From: CALLPQ01 sp964479275
Lineage (GTDB): Bacteria > Pseudomonadota > Alphaproteobacteria > Caulobacterales > Parvularculaceae
Direction of reading: 5' to 3'
DNA: 26,245 nucleotides
Assembly: GCA_964479275.1 (NCBI GenBank)
Contig: CAYZLR010000046.1
Location: 1-26,245 of the forward strand
This document shows, piece after piece, positions 8,381 through 17,676 of this stretch (position 1 is the first letter of the stretch; the number at the start of each line of letters is the position of its first letter). A model generated the notes under the pieces. It saw nothing but the letters and a program-made list of their open reading frames with translations. It made no database searches and was not told where the DNA came from. The position numbers were made by a program, and so were the translations under genes.

Positions 8381-8397
8381 TATACTAATTAAGTATA
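8381..8397 (+). promoter_or_regulatory. TATACT/AGTATA inverted repeat with -10-like element before the PBP gene
   Basis: Six-base arms TATACT (8381-8386) and AGTATA (8392-8397) flank a five-base centre in the ycgN/PBP divergent region, about 42 bases before the ATG at 8439. TATACT could be a -10 element, but I find no good -35 at the right distance. Confidence 0.25.
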
Positions 8398-8438
8398 TTC
8401 ATCTTTTCAGGTCCCCTTACACGATATTGAGTGCAATA

Positions 8439-10718
8439 ATGGTTGATCATAGGCCAAAAAAAAGCCCCTCCCTAAGAAAGTCCGTAGGCATTCGCCTTGA
8501 GCGTTATCGTCACTCCCTCCTGGCCCTTTTCACACAGCTCAAACTAAAAATTACCCGCCTTACACACAAAAACAACCCCACCAACAACCAGAGCAAGAAA
8601 AAACATCACAAAAATACGCGTGAAGTAGCTGGTCATCTCGCCTCCTTTGAGAGTACTGATTCCGATAGGAATGATTTAACGCCGCATTCCACACGCCCAA
8701 GTTTGATCCGGCGCCTGATTAAGCCGGTTTTTACGACCACTTTGACGCTGGCCCTCACCGCGATCATACCTATTTTATACTACACTTTCGTGATGATGGC
8801 CCCTCGCGTGCCTGAAGGTATCGATTTATGGAATATAAATCGCCGATCTAGTGTCGTGATGCTGGATAGAAATGGCGATGAAATGATGTCACGTGGCGCA
8901 CGCTATGGCGAAGCCATCGCGGTGGGTGAGCTCCCTGATTATTTGGTTGCGGCCTTTTTAGCTACTGAAGATAGACGGTTTTACGATCATGTGGGCATTG
9001 ACGTTCGTGGAACCTTGCGCGCGGCCATGACCAATTATCGCTCTGGCCGGGTTGTCCAGGGCGGCTCAACGATAACTCAGCAATTGGCCAAAAATCTATT
9101 TTTAAAACCAGATCGTACTTATAAGCGAAAATTCAGAGAAGCACTTCTCGCATTATGGCTGGAGGGCAGATATACGAAGGACGAGTTATTATCTTTGTAT
9201 CTAAATCGTATCTATCTTGGTGCCGGCGCTTACGGCATTGAACAAGCTGCGCAAACTTATTTTGATAAATCTGTACGCGAAGTAAACCTTGCAGAAGCTG
9301 CGATGCTTGCAGGCCTCCCAAAAGCCCCCTCCTCACTCGCGCCCACAAATAACTTAAAAGCCGCTGAGCGTCGTTCAGACGAAGTGCTTGATAACCTTCG
9401 TGAGATTAAAGCAATTACCCCTTTTGAGGCTCACGAAGCCAAACTGAACAAAGCGCGCCTCGCCAATGATGTTAGCTCTGAACTCGGTTATGTTTTTGAT
9501 TATGCCAATGCCAAAGCACGCTCCTTGATAGAACGCTATGATGGAGACCTGATTATTGCGACGACGCTCGACCCCAATATGCAGGCGGCTGCAGAAAACG
9601 CTTTACGAACACAATTGACGCAAGAGATCATCACGGCCAAAGCGAACCAAGCCTCGTTAATTAGTTATGACATCAATGGGGCAACACGAGCACTTGTCGG
9701 CGGGGTTAATTACCGTGAAAGCCAGTTTAATCGAGTATCTCAAGCCAAACGCCAACCCGGCTCCGCTTTTAAGCCTTTTGTCTATTTAGCCGCCCTAGAG
9801 GCTGGCATAAAACCAACGTCAAAGTTTGTGGACCAACCGATTAATATTGATGGGTGGGCACCGCGAAATTATGCCAATACATATTCTGGTCCTATGCGTC
9901 TTACGGAAGCGATGGCTCGTTCCATCAATACTGTCAGTGTTCAACTGAGCGAACAGGTTGGGCGCGACAAAGTAATGGAGGTCGCCAAACGCCTCGGCAT
10001 AAAATCTAAGCTCAACCCACATCCTTCTTTGGCGCTGGGGGCGACAGATCTAACATTGGAAGAGCTAACCAGCGCCTATCTTCCAATGGCGCGAGCGGGT
10101 ACAAAGGTAACGCCTTACTTGATTACCTCTATTACAAATCAAGATGGAAATATTCTCTACACCCATGAAGATAAAAAAACGAAAAGAATTTTCGAAAAAG
10201 AAATTGGGCATGAGCTCAATCATCTTCTATATCAGGTTATGCTAGATGGAACTGGTCGAAGCGCAAAGCTGGACGATCGTCACACAATGGGTAAAACCGG
10301 CACCACAAATGATTGGCGAGATGCCTGGTTTGTCGGCTATAGTGCACAAATTGTAACCGGTGTGTGGGTTGGTAATGATGCATACGAACCGATGGATAAA
10401 ATTACCGGAGGGTCTGTACCGGCGCAAATTTGGCAAAATTATATGCAAACGGCGCATAAGGACCTACCTCCTAAAAAACTCGCCGGTGCCTACTCTGCTA
10501 TTACTGTCACGAATGAACCTATTTTACTTGATTTTTATGCTGACGTTGAGAGGGGCTTTTCACGGATTAACAGAGAGCGCATAAAATCAACACGCCAAAT
10601 TAATCGCGAAGAACGAAGACGGACGCAAGAAAATAACAATCGTACTGATGAGGGTAAAAAGCGAAAAAAACGGCGTCGCGGATTTTTCGGATTAGGACGC
10701 AGAAGACGAGATAATTGA
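8439..10718 (+). CDS. mrcA: Class A penicillin-binding protein (PBP1A family), bifunctional transglycosylase/transpeptidase
   Basis: The 759-residue protein polymerises glycan strands and crosslinks peptides in peptidoglycan. A basic cytoplasmic N-terminus is followed by a membrane anchor at about 96-121. The GT51 transglycosylase domain carries E177 in T-E-D-R-R-F-Y-D-H, then Q-G-G-S-T-I-T-Q-Q (207-215) and R-K-F-R-E-A-L. The transpeptidase domain has S442-x-x-K445 (P-G-S-A-F-K), S495-I-N497 and K619-T-G-T-T. The C-terminus is strikingly rich in Arg and Lys. It is shorter than E. coli PBP1A (about 850 residues), and the inter-domain region is small. ATG at 8439 (weak GAG upstream) is preferred; an in-frame TTG at 8427 would add four residues. 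The gene is convergent with a cell-wall hydrolase gene seven bases away. Confidence 0.94.
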   Translation: MVDHRPKKSPSLRKSVGIRLERYRHSLLALFTQLKLKITRLTHKNNPTNNQSKKKHHKNTREVAGHLASFESTDSDRNDLTPHSTRPSLIRRLIKPVFTTTLTLALTAIIPILYYTFVMMAPRVPEGIDLWNINRRSSVVMLDRNGDEMMSRGARYGEAIAVGELPDYLVAAFLATEDRRFYDHVGIDVRGTLRAAMTNYRSGRVVQGGSTITQQLAKNLFLKPDRTYKRKFREALLALWLEGRYTKDELLSLYLNRIYLGAGAYGIEQAAQTYFDKSVREVNLAEAAMLAGLPKAPSSLAPTNNLKAAERRSDEVLDNLREIKAITPFEAHEAKLNKARLANDVSSELGYVFDYANAKARSLIERYDGDLIIATTLDPNMQAAAENALRTQLTQEIITAKANQASLISYDINGATRALVGGVNYRESQFNRVSQAKRQPGSAFKPFVYLAALEAGIKPTSKFVDQPINIDGWAPRNYANTYSGPMRLTEAMARSINTVSVQLSEQVGRDKVMEVAKRLGIKSKLNPHPSLALGATDLTLEELTSAYLPMARAGTKVTPYLITSITNQDGNILYTHEDKKTKRIFEKEIGHELNHLLYQVMLDGTGRSAKLDDRHTMGKTGTTNDWRDAWFVGYSAQIVTGVWVGNDAYEPMDKITGGSVPAQIWQNYMQTAHKDLPPKKLAGAYSAITVTNEPILLDFYADVERGFSRINRERIKSTRQINREERRRTQENNNRTDEGKKRKKRRRGFFGLGRRRRDN

Positions 10719-10725
10719 TCGTCGC

Positions 10726-11598
10726 CTATAAGCCTGCTGGTGCAGCATAGGAAATTTTACTGTTGCGAAAACGATAAAATTTGTGAGTCCCAATTGTTGC
10801 TGTAGGTAAAAGGTTTTCCGCCCACACAGGATCTACATAATCCGCATGATAATGCGTTGCATTTCGGCTCACTGGCACACGCATACCTGCCAAGACAGAG
10901 CCCGCAAGGTTCACAGATGCAATCCATTTACGGTTACTTTGGTCAAGCCTCACATTATCCATTGATCCGTCGCAGGTAAAACTAAACTGACAGCCCGTCA
11001 CTCGCTCTGAACCTTGAAACACCACTTCGCAAATCGTATCGGGATAATGCCGACTATCGACCCGGTTTATTACAACATCTGCTACCGCCAGTTGCCCCAT
11101 GCGCGCTTCTGAACGCGCTTCAAAATAGATAGCTTGCGCGAGGCATTTTCGTTGACGTTCCTCTTTTCGCGCATCATGCAAATCAGAGAAGCTATAATCT
11201 ACAAAATTCCCGAGAACATCCTCTTTGTCACTCAATGCAATTTTCAATGCAGCTCTTTGTTCGCGTGTTTGTAATGGTAATGCCAACTGACTTTCGTACC
11301 CTGCAGTCATTGTCTCTTGGGTCAAGAAATTCGTATAGTCAGTAAGCAGCTCAATTTGTCGAGACTCATTGAGTTGACCGCGCGCAATTCTTTCTAATCG
11401 TTCTTCTTTAAAACTGATACCGTAAGCCACAATCAGTAATGCTAAGGCAAAAACACCAAGTGCGAGGCCTTTTCGAAAGTTCCAATTTGTGGACAGCGAC
11501 ATCGGTGCACCCAAATTATCGCATGACTCCGCCCTATCAATGCCCATAGGCGTTGATTGATGTTGAGTCTCACAGTTTTCAACTTGTCGCTTTACCAC
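10726..11598 (-). CDS. Membrane-anchored cell wall hydrolase, SleB/CwlJ-type (Hydrolase_2)
   Basis: The product has a single hydrophobic anchor at about residues 43-60, a charged linker, and a C-terminal SleB/CwlJ-like catalytic domain from about 150. E160 in I-Y-F-E-A-R-S-E is the expected catalytic Glu of this lytic-transglycosylase-like family. The blocks V-x-N-R-V, C-Q-F-S-F and H-Y-H-A-D-Y-V-D-P-V-W are also typical. In alphaproteobacteria such proteins act on vegetative peptidoglycan rather than spore cortex. The start is uncertain: GTG at 11598 has AAAGGG upstream, whereas ATG at 11502 (codon 33) has GGGTG five bases upstream and places the anchor right at the N-terminus; the shorter form may be correct. 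The gene is tail-to-tail with the penicillin-binding protein gene. Confidence 0.87.
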   Translation of the reverse strand: MVKRQVENCETQHQSTPMGIDRAESCDNLGAPMSLSTNWNFRKGLALGVFALALLIVAYGISFKEERLERIARGQLNESRQIELLTDYTNFLTQETMTAGYESQLALPLQTREQRAALKIALSDKEDVLGNFVDYSFSDLHDARKEERQRKCLAQAIYFEARSEARMGQLAVADVVINRVDSRHYPDTICEVVFQGSERVTGCQFSFTCDGSMDNVRLDQSNRKWIASVNLAGSVLAGMRVPVSRNATHYHADYVDPVWAENLLPTATIGTHKFYRFRNSKISYAAPAGL

Positions 11599-12041
11599 GA
11601 AAGAGACCCTTTAAACCTGCTGCAAAGTACTTGTCGCCCAAGACAGTTACCACCGACCAAGGCCCTTATTATAGGCTGGTGAGAATTGAGGATTTGTTAA
11701 AGAAATACCCCCAGGTAATCACACCATCTTGGACATAAGTTGGCCAGAATATGATCACCTCGAACCCAAATAGCAAGAGCCGTTCATCGAAAAATAATTA
11801 CCATAAATATAAGATTAACCTTATAAGTAATTGAATTTAATAACATAATATATTTAGCAACAAAAATTGTGATATCGTGTTCAATCCATCATACCCATTT
11901 TTTGTGATTGATTATCCAAAACTCGATCAAACCCTTTGCACCAACAATCATTTTCCCCTAAGACACGATTTTAGCCAACAGAATCGAATCCCCTCTATTT
12001 GTTGTGCCATCATTGGCACTGCAGTGAGCATTTTTGCGTGA
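11599..12041. other. AT-rich intergenic region before carB
   Basis: I see no convincing gene in this 443-base stretch between the divergent hydrolase and carB genes. It contains a TATAAG/CTTATA inverted repeat (11808-11825) and an imperfect AGGTAATCA/TGATCACCT repeat (11713-11760). The heptamer TTGTGAT occurs twice, near 11868 and 11901. Overlapping palindromes lie just before carB and are listed separately. Promoters for both flanking genes are expected here, but none is clear enough to place. Confidence 0.5.
12004..12026 (+). promoter_or_regulatory. Overlapping hairpin and palindrome in the carB leader
   Basis: GTGCCA-TCAT-TGGCAC (12004-12019) can form a six-pair hairpin. The perfect ten-base palindrome CACTGCAGTG (12017-12026) overlaps its 3' arm by three bases, so the two structures would compete in RNA. 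A T5 run follows at about 12032-12036, before the start codon. It could be an operator or an RNA control element; the function is inferred. Confidence 0.35.
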
Positions 12042-12053
12042 ATGAGACCCTAT

Positions 12054-15000
12054 ATGCCGAAAAGAACCGACATTTCTTCAATCCTGATTATCGGCGCAGG
12101 GCCGATCGTCATCGGTCAAGCTTGTGAATTTGATTATTCAGGCGTTCAAGCCGTGAAAGCCCTTAAGGAGGAGGGTTATCGGGTGATCTTGGTCAATTCA
12201 AATCCCGCTACAATTATGACCGATCCCGAATTGGCAGATGCCACCTATATCGAACCAATTCTACCGGAGTATGTTAAAAAGATTATTGAGAAAGAGCGCC
12301 CAGACGCCATTCTACCAACTATGGGCGGCCAGACGGCATTGAATTGTGCGCTTGACCTTGAAAAAAACGGCATTCTCGAAAAATACAATGTCGAGATGAT
12401 TGGCGCAAAAGCTGATGTGATCGAAAAGGCTGAAGATCGGGAAAAATTTCGTGCAGCGATGGATGTGATTGGCCTCGAAAACCCTCGTGCGACTATCATC
12501 TCTTCTCCTCCTATAAAAAATAGTGATGGAAAAATCGTCTCCTACGACCGTAACACTGCACTCGCTTCGGCCATGTCTGCTATTGAAGAAGTCGGTCTCC
12601 CGGCCATTATTCGTCCTGCATTCACATTGGGGGGCACCGGAGGGGGGATTGCCTACAACCGTGAAGAATATGAAAAAATTGTCCGTAGCGGGATAGAAGC
12701 CTCTCCCGTTGGGCAGGTTCTCATTGATGAAAGTCTGTTAGGTTGGAAAGAGTATGAAATGGAAGTCGTTCGCGACAAAGCAGATAATTGTATTATTATC
12801 TGTTCCATTGAAAATGTTGATCCCATGGGTGTTCATACAGGTGACTCCATCACTGTGGCGCCGGCCCTGACGCTGACGGATAAAGAATATCAAATTATGC
12901 GCTCAGCTTCGATTGCTGTCCTTCGAGAAATTGGTGTTGAGACCGGAGGATCAAATGTTCAGTTTGCGGTCAACCCAGCCGATGGGCGTCTGGTCGTTAT
13001 TGAAATGAACCCGAGGGTTTCTCGCTCTTCTGCATTGGCGTCTAAAGCAACCGGCTTTCCTATTGCGCGCATCGCGGCAAAACTGGCTGTTGGATACACC
13101 CTTGATGAACTTGAAAATGATATTACCAAAGCCACACCTGCAGCCTTTGAACCGACAATTGATTACGTCGTCACAAAAATCCCGCGCTTTGCGTTTGAAA
13201 AATTCCCCGGAGCTGATGAGACACTCACGACGGCGATGAAGTCAGTTGGGGAAGTGATGGCTATTGGACGCAATTTCTCGGAAAGCCTACAAAAGGCCTT
13301 ACGCTCGATGGAGACGGGACTTTGTGGACTTGATCCCATTTCTATTCCCGGCCTTGATCGCGGGGATGATCTCAATGCATTTCGCGCCGCTCTGGCAGCC
13401 CCAACTCCAGATCGTTTGCGCGTGACAGCACAGGCCTTTCGCTACGGTCTGCCAATTGAGCAAGTCCGCTCTATTACCGCCTATGACCCTTGGTTTTTGG
13501 AACAAATTCAGGAAATTGTGGACGCCGAAAATGAAATCGCCAGAAATGGATTACCCAGTGATCCTCATGCGCTATTAAACATTAAAGCCATGGGCTTTTC
13601 TGACAAACGCCTTGGCCAGTTGGTTAAGGCTAGCGAAATGGAAGTTCGGTCTTTTCGACAAGAGCGCGGCGTTACGCCTTCATTCAAACGTATCGATACA
13701 TGTGCGGCAGAGTTTCGCGCCATCACCCCTTATATGTATTCGACATATGAACATAAAATCAAAGGACTTCTCTCTTGCGAAAGCAACCCTTCCTCGAACG
13801 ATAAAGTCATCATCCTTGGCGGCGGCCCCAATCGAATTGGGCAAGGAATCGAATTTGACTATTGTTGTTGTCATGCCGCATTTGCTCTTGCAGATATTGG
13901 CATTGAATCCATCATGATCAATTGTAATCCGGAAACTGTTTCCACAGATTACGACACATCCGATCGCTTATATTTTGAGCCGCTCACGGATGAAAATGTT
14001 CTTGATATTATTCATCGCGAGCAAGAAAATGGCACACTCAAGGGAGTCATTGTACAATATGGAGGACAAACCCCGTTAAAGTTAGCACAAACCCTTGATC
14101 AATTGGGCACTCCTCTTCTGGGAACTCCTTTCGACACGATTGATTTAGCTGAAGGGCGTGAACGTTTCCAAAAATTGGTTCAAGAGTTAGGGCTAAAACA
14201 ACCCAACAATGCTACCGCTCCGTCTCGGGCTTTGGCCGAAGAAGCGGCCTTGAGCGTCGGTTATCCTTTAGTTACCCGGCCTTCTTATGTATTAGGCGGA
14301 AGAGCCATGGAAATAGTGCATCATGATCACGGCCTAAAAAACTATTTAGCCACAGCACAAATTGAAATATCAGAGCGGCAGCCACTCTTGCTCGATCAAT
14401 ATCTACAAAATGCTGTAGAGGTTGATGTCGATGCAATATGCGATGGATCGCGGGTTTTTATTGCCGGCATTATGGAGCATATTGAAGAAGCGGGTATTCA
14501 CTCTGGTGATAGTGCATGCTCTCTTCCCCCATACACACTCAGTAAAAAGATTATTGATGAGTTAGAAAATCAAACTCGAAAGCTCGCAATGGCATTAGGG
14601 GTTATTGGCTTGATGAATGTTCAATATGCCATTCAGGGGGATGTCATCTATATTCTGGAGGTAAACCCACGTGCATCGCGCACAGTTCCCTTTGTTGCCA
14701 AAACAACCGGCCTTCCAATTGCTCGGATCGCGGCAAAGGTCATGGCGGGCATCAGTCTTGATGAACTTGGACTTGGCGAAGGGATTGCATCCCCCAATCA
14801 TACTGCTGTGAAAGAAGTTGTCTTTCCGTTTGCTCGGTTTGCCGGGGTTGATACTGTCCTTGGGCCGGAGATGCGCTCGACCGGGGAAGTGATGGGTATC
14901 GATAAAGATTTTGCCACTGCGCGAGCAAAAAGCCTTTTAGGGGCTGGTGCCAATTTGCCAATGTCAGGATGTATTTTTATTTCGCTCAAGGAAATAGACA

Positions 15001-15356
15001 AGGAAAGCATTCTTGAACCTGCTCGTGATCTTTTAAATATGGGCTTTTCGCTCATGGCTACCGCGGGAACCGCTGATTTTCTGCACGGTCACGGCCTCGA
15101 TGTAAAACGTGTCAATAAAGTCTTGGAAGGGCGTCCGCACATTGTCGATGCATTAAAAAATGGCGAAGTTGATTTGATCTTTAATACCACCGAAGGCGCA
15201 CAATCGGTAAAAGACTCTCGTTCGATCAGGACTACCGCGCTTTCTCAAAAAATTCCGTGCATAACCACAGTGGCAGGTGCAAAAGCCGCAACAAAAGCAA
15301 TTGCTGCGCTACGAAAAGGACAATTAACGGTCTCGCCCCTTCAAAATTATCTGTAA
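12054..15356 (+). CDS. carB: Carbamoyl-phosphate synthase large subunit
   Basis: The roughly 1100-residue product makes carbamoyl phosphate from bicarbonate, ammonia (from CarA glutaminase) and two ATP, for pyrimidine and arginine synthesis. The two homologous ATP-grasp halves are clear. The first opens I-I-G-A-G-P-I-V-I-G-Q and has R129, R187 and E317-M-N-P-R. The second opens I-L-G-G-G-P-N-R-I-G-Q-G-I-E-F-D-Y and has a matching E-V-N-P-R-A-S-R. A C-terminal MGS-like regulatory domain ends the protein. An insertion of about 18 residues around 150-170 relative to E. coli is common in alphaproteobacteria. The start is placed at M-P-K-R-T-D, the usual family N-terminus; an in-frame ATG at 12042 would add four residues. 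carA is not adjacent. sfsA follows after 30 bases. Confidence 0.97.
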   Translation: MPKRTDISSILIIGAGPIVIGQACEFDYSGVQAVKALKEEGYRVILVNSNPATIMTDPELADATYIEPILPEYVKKIIEKERPDAILPTMGGQTALNCALDLEKNGILEKYNVEMIGAKADVIEKAEDREKFRAAMDVIGLENPRATIISSPPIKNSDGKIVSYDRNTALASAMSAIEEVGLPAIIRPAFTLGGTGGGIAYNREEYEKIVRSGIEASPVGQVLIDESLLGWKEYEMEVVRDKADNCIIICSIENVDPMGVHTGDSITVAPALTLTDKEYQIMRSASIAVLREIGVETGGSNVQFAVNPADGRLVVIEMNPRVSRSSALASKATGFPIARIAAKLAVGYTLDELENDITKATPAAFEPTIDYVVTKIPRFAFEKFPGADETLTTAMKSVGEVMAIGRNFSESLQKALRSMETGLCGLDPISIPGLDRGDDLNAFRAALAAPTPDRLRVTAQAFRYGLPIEQVRSITAYDPWFLEQIQEIVDAENEIARNGLPSDPHALLNIKAMGFSDKRLGQLVKASEMEVRSFRQERGVTPSFKRIDTCAAEFRAITPYMYSTYEHKIKGLLSCESNPSSNDKVIILGGGPNRIGQGIEFDYCCCHAAFALADIGIESIMINCNPETVSTDYDTSDRLYFEPLTDENVLDIIHREQENGTLKGVIVQYGGQTPLKLAQTLDQLGTPLLGTPFDTIDLAEGRERFQKLVQELGLKQPNNATAPSRALAEEAALSVGYPLVTRPSYVLGGRAMEIVHHDHGLKNYLATAQIEISERQPLLLDQYLQNAVEVDVDAICDGSRVFIAGIMEHIEEAGIHSGDSACSLPPYTLSKKIIDELENQTRKLAMALGVIGLMNVQYAIQGDVIYILEVNPRASRTVPFVAKTTGLPIARIAAKVMAGISLDELGLGEGIASPNHTAVKEVVFPFARFAGVDTVLGPEMRSTGEVMGIDKDFATARAKSLLGAGANLPMSGCIFISLKEIDKESILEPARDLLNMGFSLMATAGTADFLHGHGLDVKRVNKVLEGRPHIVDALKNGEVDLIFNTTEGAQSVKDSRSIRTTALSQKIPCITTVAGAKAATKAIAALRKGQLTVSPLQNYL

Positions 15357-15386
15357 TCAAATTACACCAACCCAATTGACGCAACT

Positions 15387-16094
15387 ATGCATTATCCCTC
15401 TTCTCTCACCTCGGGTCGTCTCATCAAGCGCTATAAGCGATTTCTTGCAGACATAGAATTGGATGACGGCACAAAAATAACCGCGCACTGTGCCAATCCA
15501 GGATCTATGATGGGGGTGGCAATAGAAGGGGCTAGAGTCTGGGTCTCTCATTCCTCAAATAAAGCGCGTAAACTTCCTTACTCGTGGGAGTTAATCCAAC
15601 TGGAGGACACAATACTTGCGATTAATACCTCTAACCCCAATAAAATCGCTGCAGAGGCCATTTCAAATGGCATGATCCCGGAGCTTAGTGGCTATACAAA
15701 ACTTACCCGTGAGGTAAAATATTCGAACAATAGTCGTATAGATATCTTGCTGGAAGCTTCAAATCCGAAAACACCCCTATGCTATGTTGAGGTGAAAAAT
15801 GTCCACTTAAGCAGACAGCGCGGGCTTGCAGAATTTCCCGATAGTGTGACAGCAAGAGGCACCAAACATATGCATGATCTTGCGGCTATGGCAAAACAGG
15901 GGCATCGTGCCTGCCTGCTTTATATTGTTCAAAGAAGTGATTGCACGCAATTTAGCCCGGCTGCTGATATAGATCCACAATATTCACAAGCGCTGATGCA
16001 GGCAAAAGATGCAGGGGTTGACCTATTATGTTATGACTGTGAAATAACAACCCAAGAAATTGTGTTAAGGCGGGCTCTTCCGATTAACTTGTAA
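15387..16094 (+). CDS. sfsA: SfsA family DNA/RNA nuclease
   Basis: The 235-residue product matches SfsA throughout: G-R-L-I-K-R-Y-K-R-F-L-A-D near the N-terminus, C-A-N-P-G-S-M-M-G (35-43), and W-E-L-I. The nuclease-like core has D119 and E135-V-K137 (Y-V-E-V-K-N-V), a PD-(D/E)xK arrangement. R-G-T-K-H-M-H-D-L follows. The family was first described as a sugar-fermentation stimulation factor in E. coli and later linked to nuclease activity; its physiological role remains vague. No good Shine-Dalgarno sequence precedes the ATG. It sits 30 bases after carB and 19 bases before map, so co-transcription of carB-sfsA-map-radC is likely. The sfsA-map-radC order is a recurrent alphaproteobacterial arrangement. 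Confidence 0.94.
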   Translation: MHYPSSLTSGRLIKRYKRFLADIELDDGTKITAHCANPGSMMGVAIEGARVWVSHSSNKARKLPYSWELIQLEDTILAINTSNPNKIAAEAISNGMIPELSGYTKLTREVKYSNNSRIDILLEASNPKTPLCYVEVKNVHLSRQRGLAEFPDSVTARGTKHMHDLAAMAKQGHRACLLYIVQRSDCTQFSPAADIDPQYSQALMQAKDAGVDLLCYDCEITTQEIVLRRALPINL

Positions 16095-16113
16095 ATTTAG
16101 AGAATGAATTGCC

Positions 16114-16968
16114 ATGATGGATGTTTCGAAAGCCAGTGATGATAATGATGAAGTCCGGTCAGGGGGCATCAAAATACACTCCGTTGAAGATTTCGAGGGC
16201 ATGCGTAGAGCTGGAAAACTAGCCGCTGAATGCTTGGATATGATTGCTCCTCATGTTGTGCCAGGTGTTTCCACGCAAGCTATTGACGATCTCGCTCGCG
16301 AATTTGTGCTTGATCATGGCGCCCTTCCCGCATGCGTTGGTTATCGTGGCTACCGCCATACCGTATGTACTTCAATTAATCATGTCATTTGCCACGGTAT
16401 TCCCTCGCCAAAGACTTTAAAAAAAGGCGATATTGTTAACATAGATGTCACTGTTATTGTCGACGGCTGGCACGGGGACACCAGCCGAATGTATTATGCT
16501 GGAGAGCCTAAAGTAAAAGCCAAACGCCTTTGTGAGGTCACCTTTGAATGTCTTTGGAAGGGTATCGAGGTTGTTAAGCCCGGCGCGACGTTGCGCGATA
16601 TCGGTAGCGCTATTCAAGCCCATGCAGAAGGAAATGGCTTTTCTGTTGTACGTGATTTTTGTGGGCATGGATTAGGACAAGTTTTTCACGATGCTCCTAA
16701 TATTGTTCACTATGGTGAATATCGTGATCGTCGCATTGGTATTCAAAAAGCACCGGATACAGTGTTGGAACCCGGTATGTTTTTCACCATTGAACCTATG
16801 ATTAATGAAGGTCGCCCGGATGCAAAATTATTAAAAGACAACTGGACTGCGGTCACTAAAGACAAATCTTTGACTGCGCAATTTGAACATTCTATGGCTG
16901 TTACACAAACAGGATACGAAATCTTCACTAAATCTCCTACTGGGCTCGATCACCCACCCTATTCATAA
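16114..16968 (+). CDS. map: Methionine aminopeptidase, type I
   Basis: The 284-residue cytosolic metalloprotease removes the initiator methionine from nascent proteins. Five metal ligands are visible: D111 (N-I-D-V-T-V), D122 (H-G-D-T-S), H185 (C-G-H-G-L-G), E227 (T-I-E-P-M-I) and E258 (Q-F-E-H-S-M). H94 in C-H-G-I-P corresponds to E. coli His79. An N-terminal extension of about 20 acidic and polar residues precedes the conserved fold, making it slightly longer than E. coli MetAP (264 residues). Two consecutive ATG codons start the frame; either could be used. Its stop TAA overlaps the ATG of radC by one base, suggesting translational coupling. Confidence 0.97.
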   Translation: MMDVSKASDDNDEVRSGGIKIHSVEDFEGMRRAGKLAAECLDMIAPHVVPGVSTQAIDDLAREFVLDHGALPACVGYRGYRHTVCTSINHVICHGIPSPKTLKKGDIVNIDVTVIVDGWHGDTSRMYYAGEPKVKAKRLCEVTFECLWKGIEVVKPGATLRDIGSAIQAHAEGNGFSVVRDFCGHGLGQVFHDAPNIVHYGEYRDRRIGIQKAPDTVLEPGMFFTIEPMINEGRPDAKLLKDNWTAVTKDKSLTAQFEHSMAVTQTGYEIFTKSPTGLDHPPYS

Positions 16969-17660
16969 TGTCGTCTTCTCTAAAGCCTCAAGATCATGCC
17001 AAAGGTCATCGCGAAAGATTAAGAGAGCGCTTTCGCAAAGGCGGTATGACAGCTGTGCAAGATTATGAATTGTTGGAAATGGTTTTGTTTCGAGCAATAC
17101 CACGCCGGGATGTCAAACCGCTTGCAAAAGAACTTATCAAAATTTTTGGGGGATTTGCCGAAGTTTTGGGGGCCCCAATCGAGCGTTTGCTAGAGGTAAA
17201 AGGCATATCTCATAACGTTGCGACAGAGTTAAAGATTATTCAAGCTGCGGCCATAAAACTTACGCAAGAACGCATTATGAACCGCCCTATAATTTCTTCC
17301 TGGAGTGATCTTCTTGCTTACTGCCGCGCGGCAATGGCCGATGAAAAAACTGAGATGTTTCGCATTCTATTCCTCGATAAAAAAAACATCTTGATTGCCG
17401 ATGAAGTACAACAACGCGGTACTATAGACCATACGCCTGTCTATCCTCGCGAAGTTATAAAAAGAGCATTAGAACTTGGAGCATCTGCCATTATTTTGGT
17501 ACACAATCACCCCTCCGGTGATCCTACTCCCTCAAAAGCAGATGTCGAAATGACCCGTAAAATTAAAGAAGCCGGAATTGCTTTAAACATCCGCATACAT
17601 GATCATCTGGTGATCGGAAAAGACTCGGAAGTTAGCTTTAAGTCCATCGGATTTTTATAG
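16968..17660 (+). CDS. radC: RadC family JAB-domain protein (UPF0758)
   Basis: The 230-residue product has an N-terminal helix-hairpin-helix-like region (L-L-E-V-K-G-I-S, 74-81) and a C-terminal JAB/MPN metal-binding domain. The latter has E129, H179-N-H181-P-S-G-D-P-T-P-S and D192, the JAMM-type ligand set. The original radC DNA-repair assignment in E. coli was later questioned, so the biochemical role should be treated as unknown. A second H-D-H motif (211-213) is typical of the family. Length is close to E. coli RadC (about 222). Its ATG overlaps the map stop codon (TAATG), so its translation is probably coupled to map. A weak hairpin plus T run follows the gene. Confidence 0.94.
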   Translation: MSSSLKPQDHAKGHRERLRERFRKGGMTAVQDYELLEMVLFRAIPRRDVKPLAKELIKIFGGFAEVLGAPIERLLEVKGISHNVATELKIIQAAAIKLTQERIMNRPIISSWSDLLAYCRAAMADEKTEMFRILFLDKKNILIADEVQQRGTIDHTPVYPREVIKRALELGASAIILVHNHPSGDPTPSKADVEMTRKIKEAGIALNIRIHDHLVIGKDSEVSFKSIGFL

Positions 17661-17676
17661 CGCGTACAAAACTACT

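Noticed and set aside
10726..11598. Spore germination role from the SleB/CwlJ family name
   Set aside because: The surrounding genes are those of a Gram-negative proteobacterium, and the family is common in non-spore-formers.
11553..11738. 61-codon plus-strand frame in the region before carB
   Set aside because: No convincing ribosome site, overlap with the hydrolase 5' end, and no recognised family.
11713..11760. AGGTAATCA/TGATCACCT inverted repeat as an operator or attachment site
   Set aside because: It has one mismatch and a 30-base spacer, there is no mobile-element gene nearby, and such a repeat is plausible by chance.
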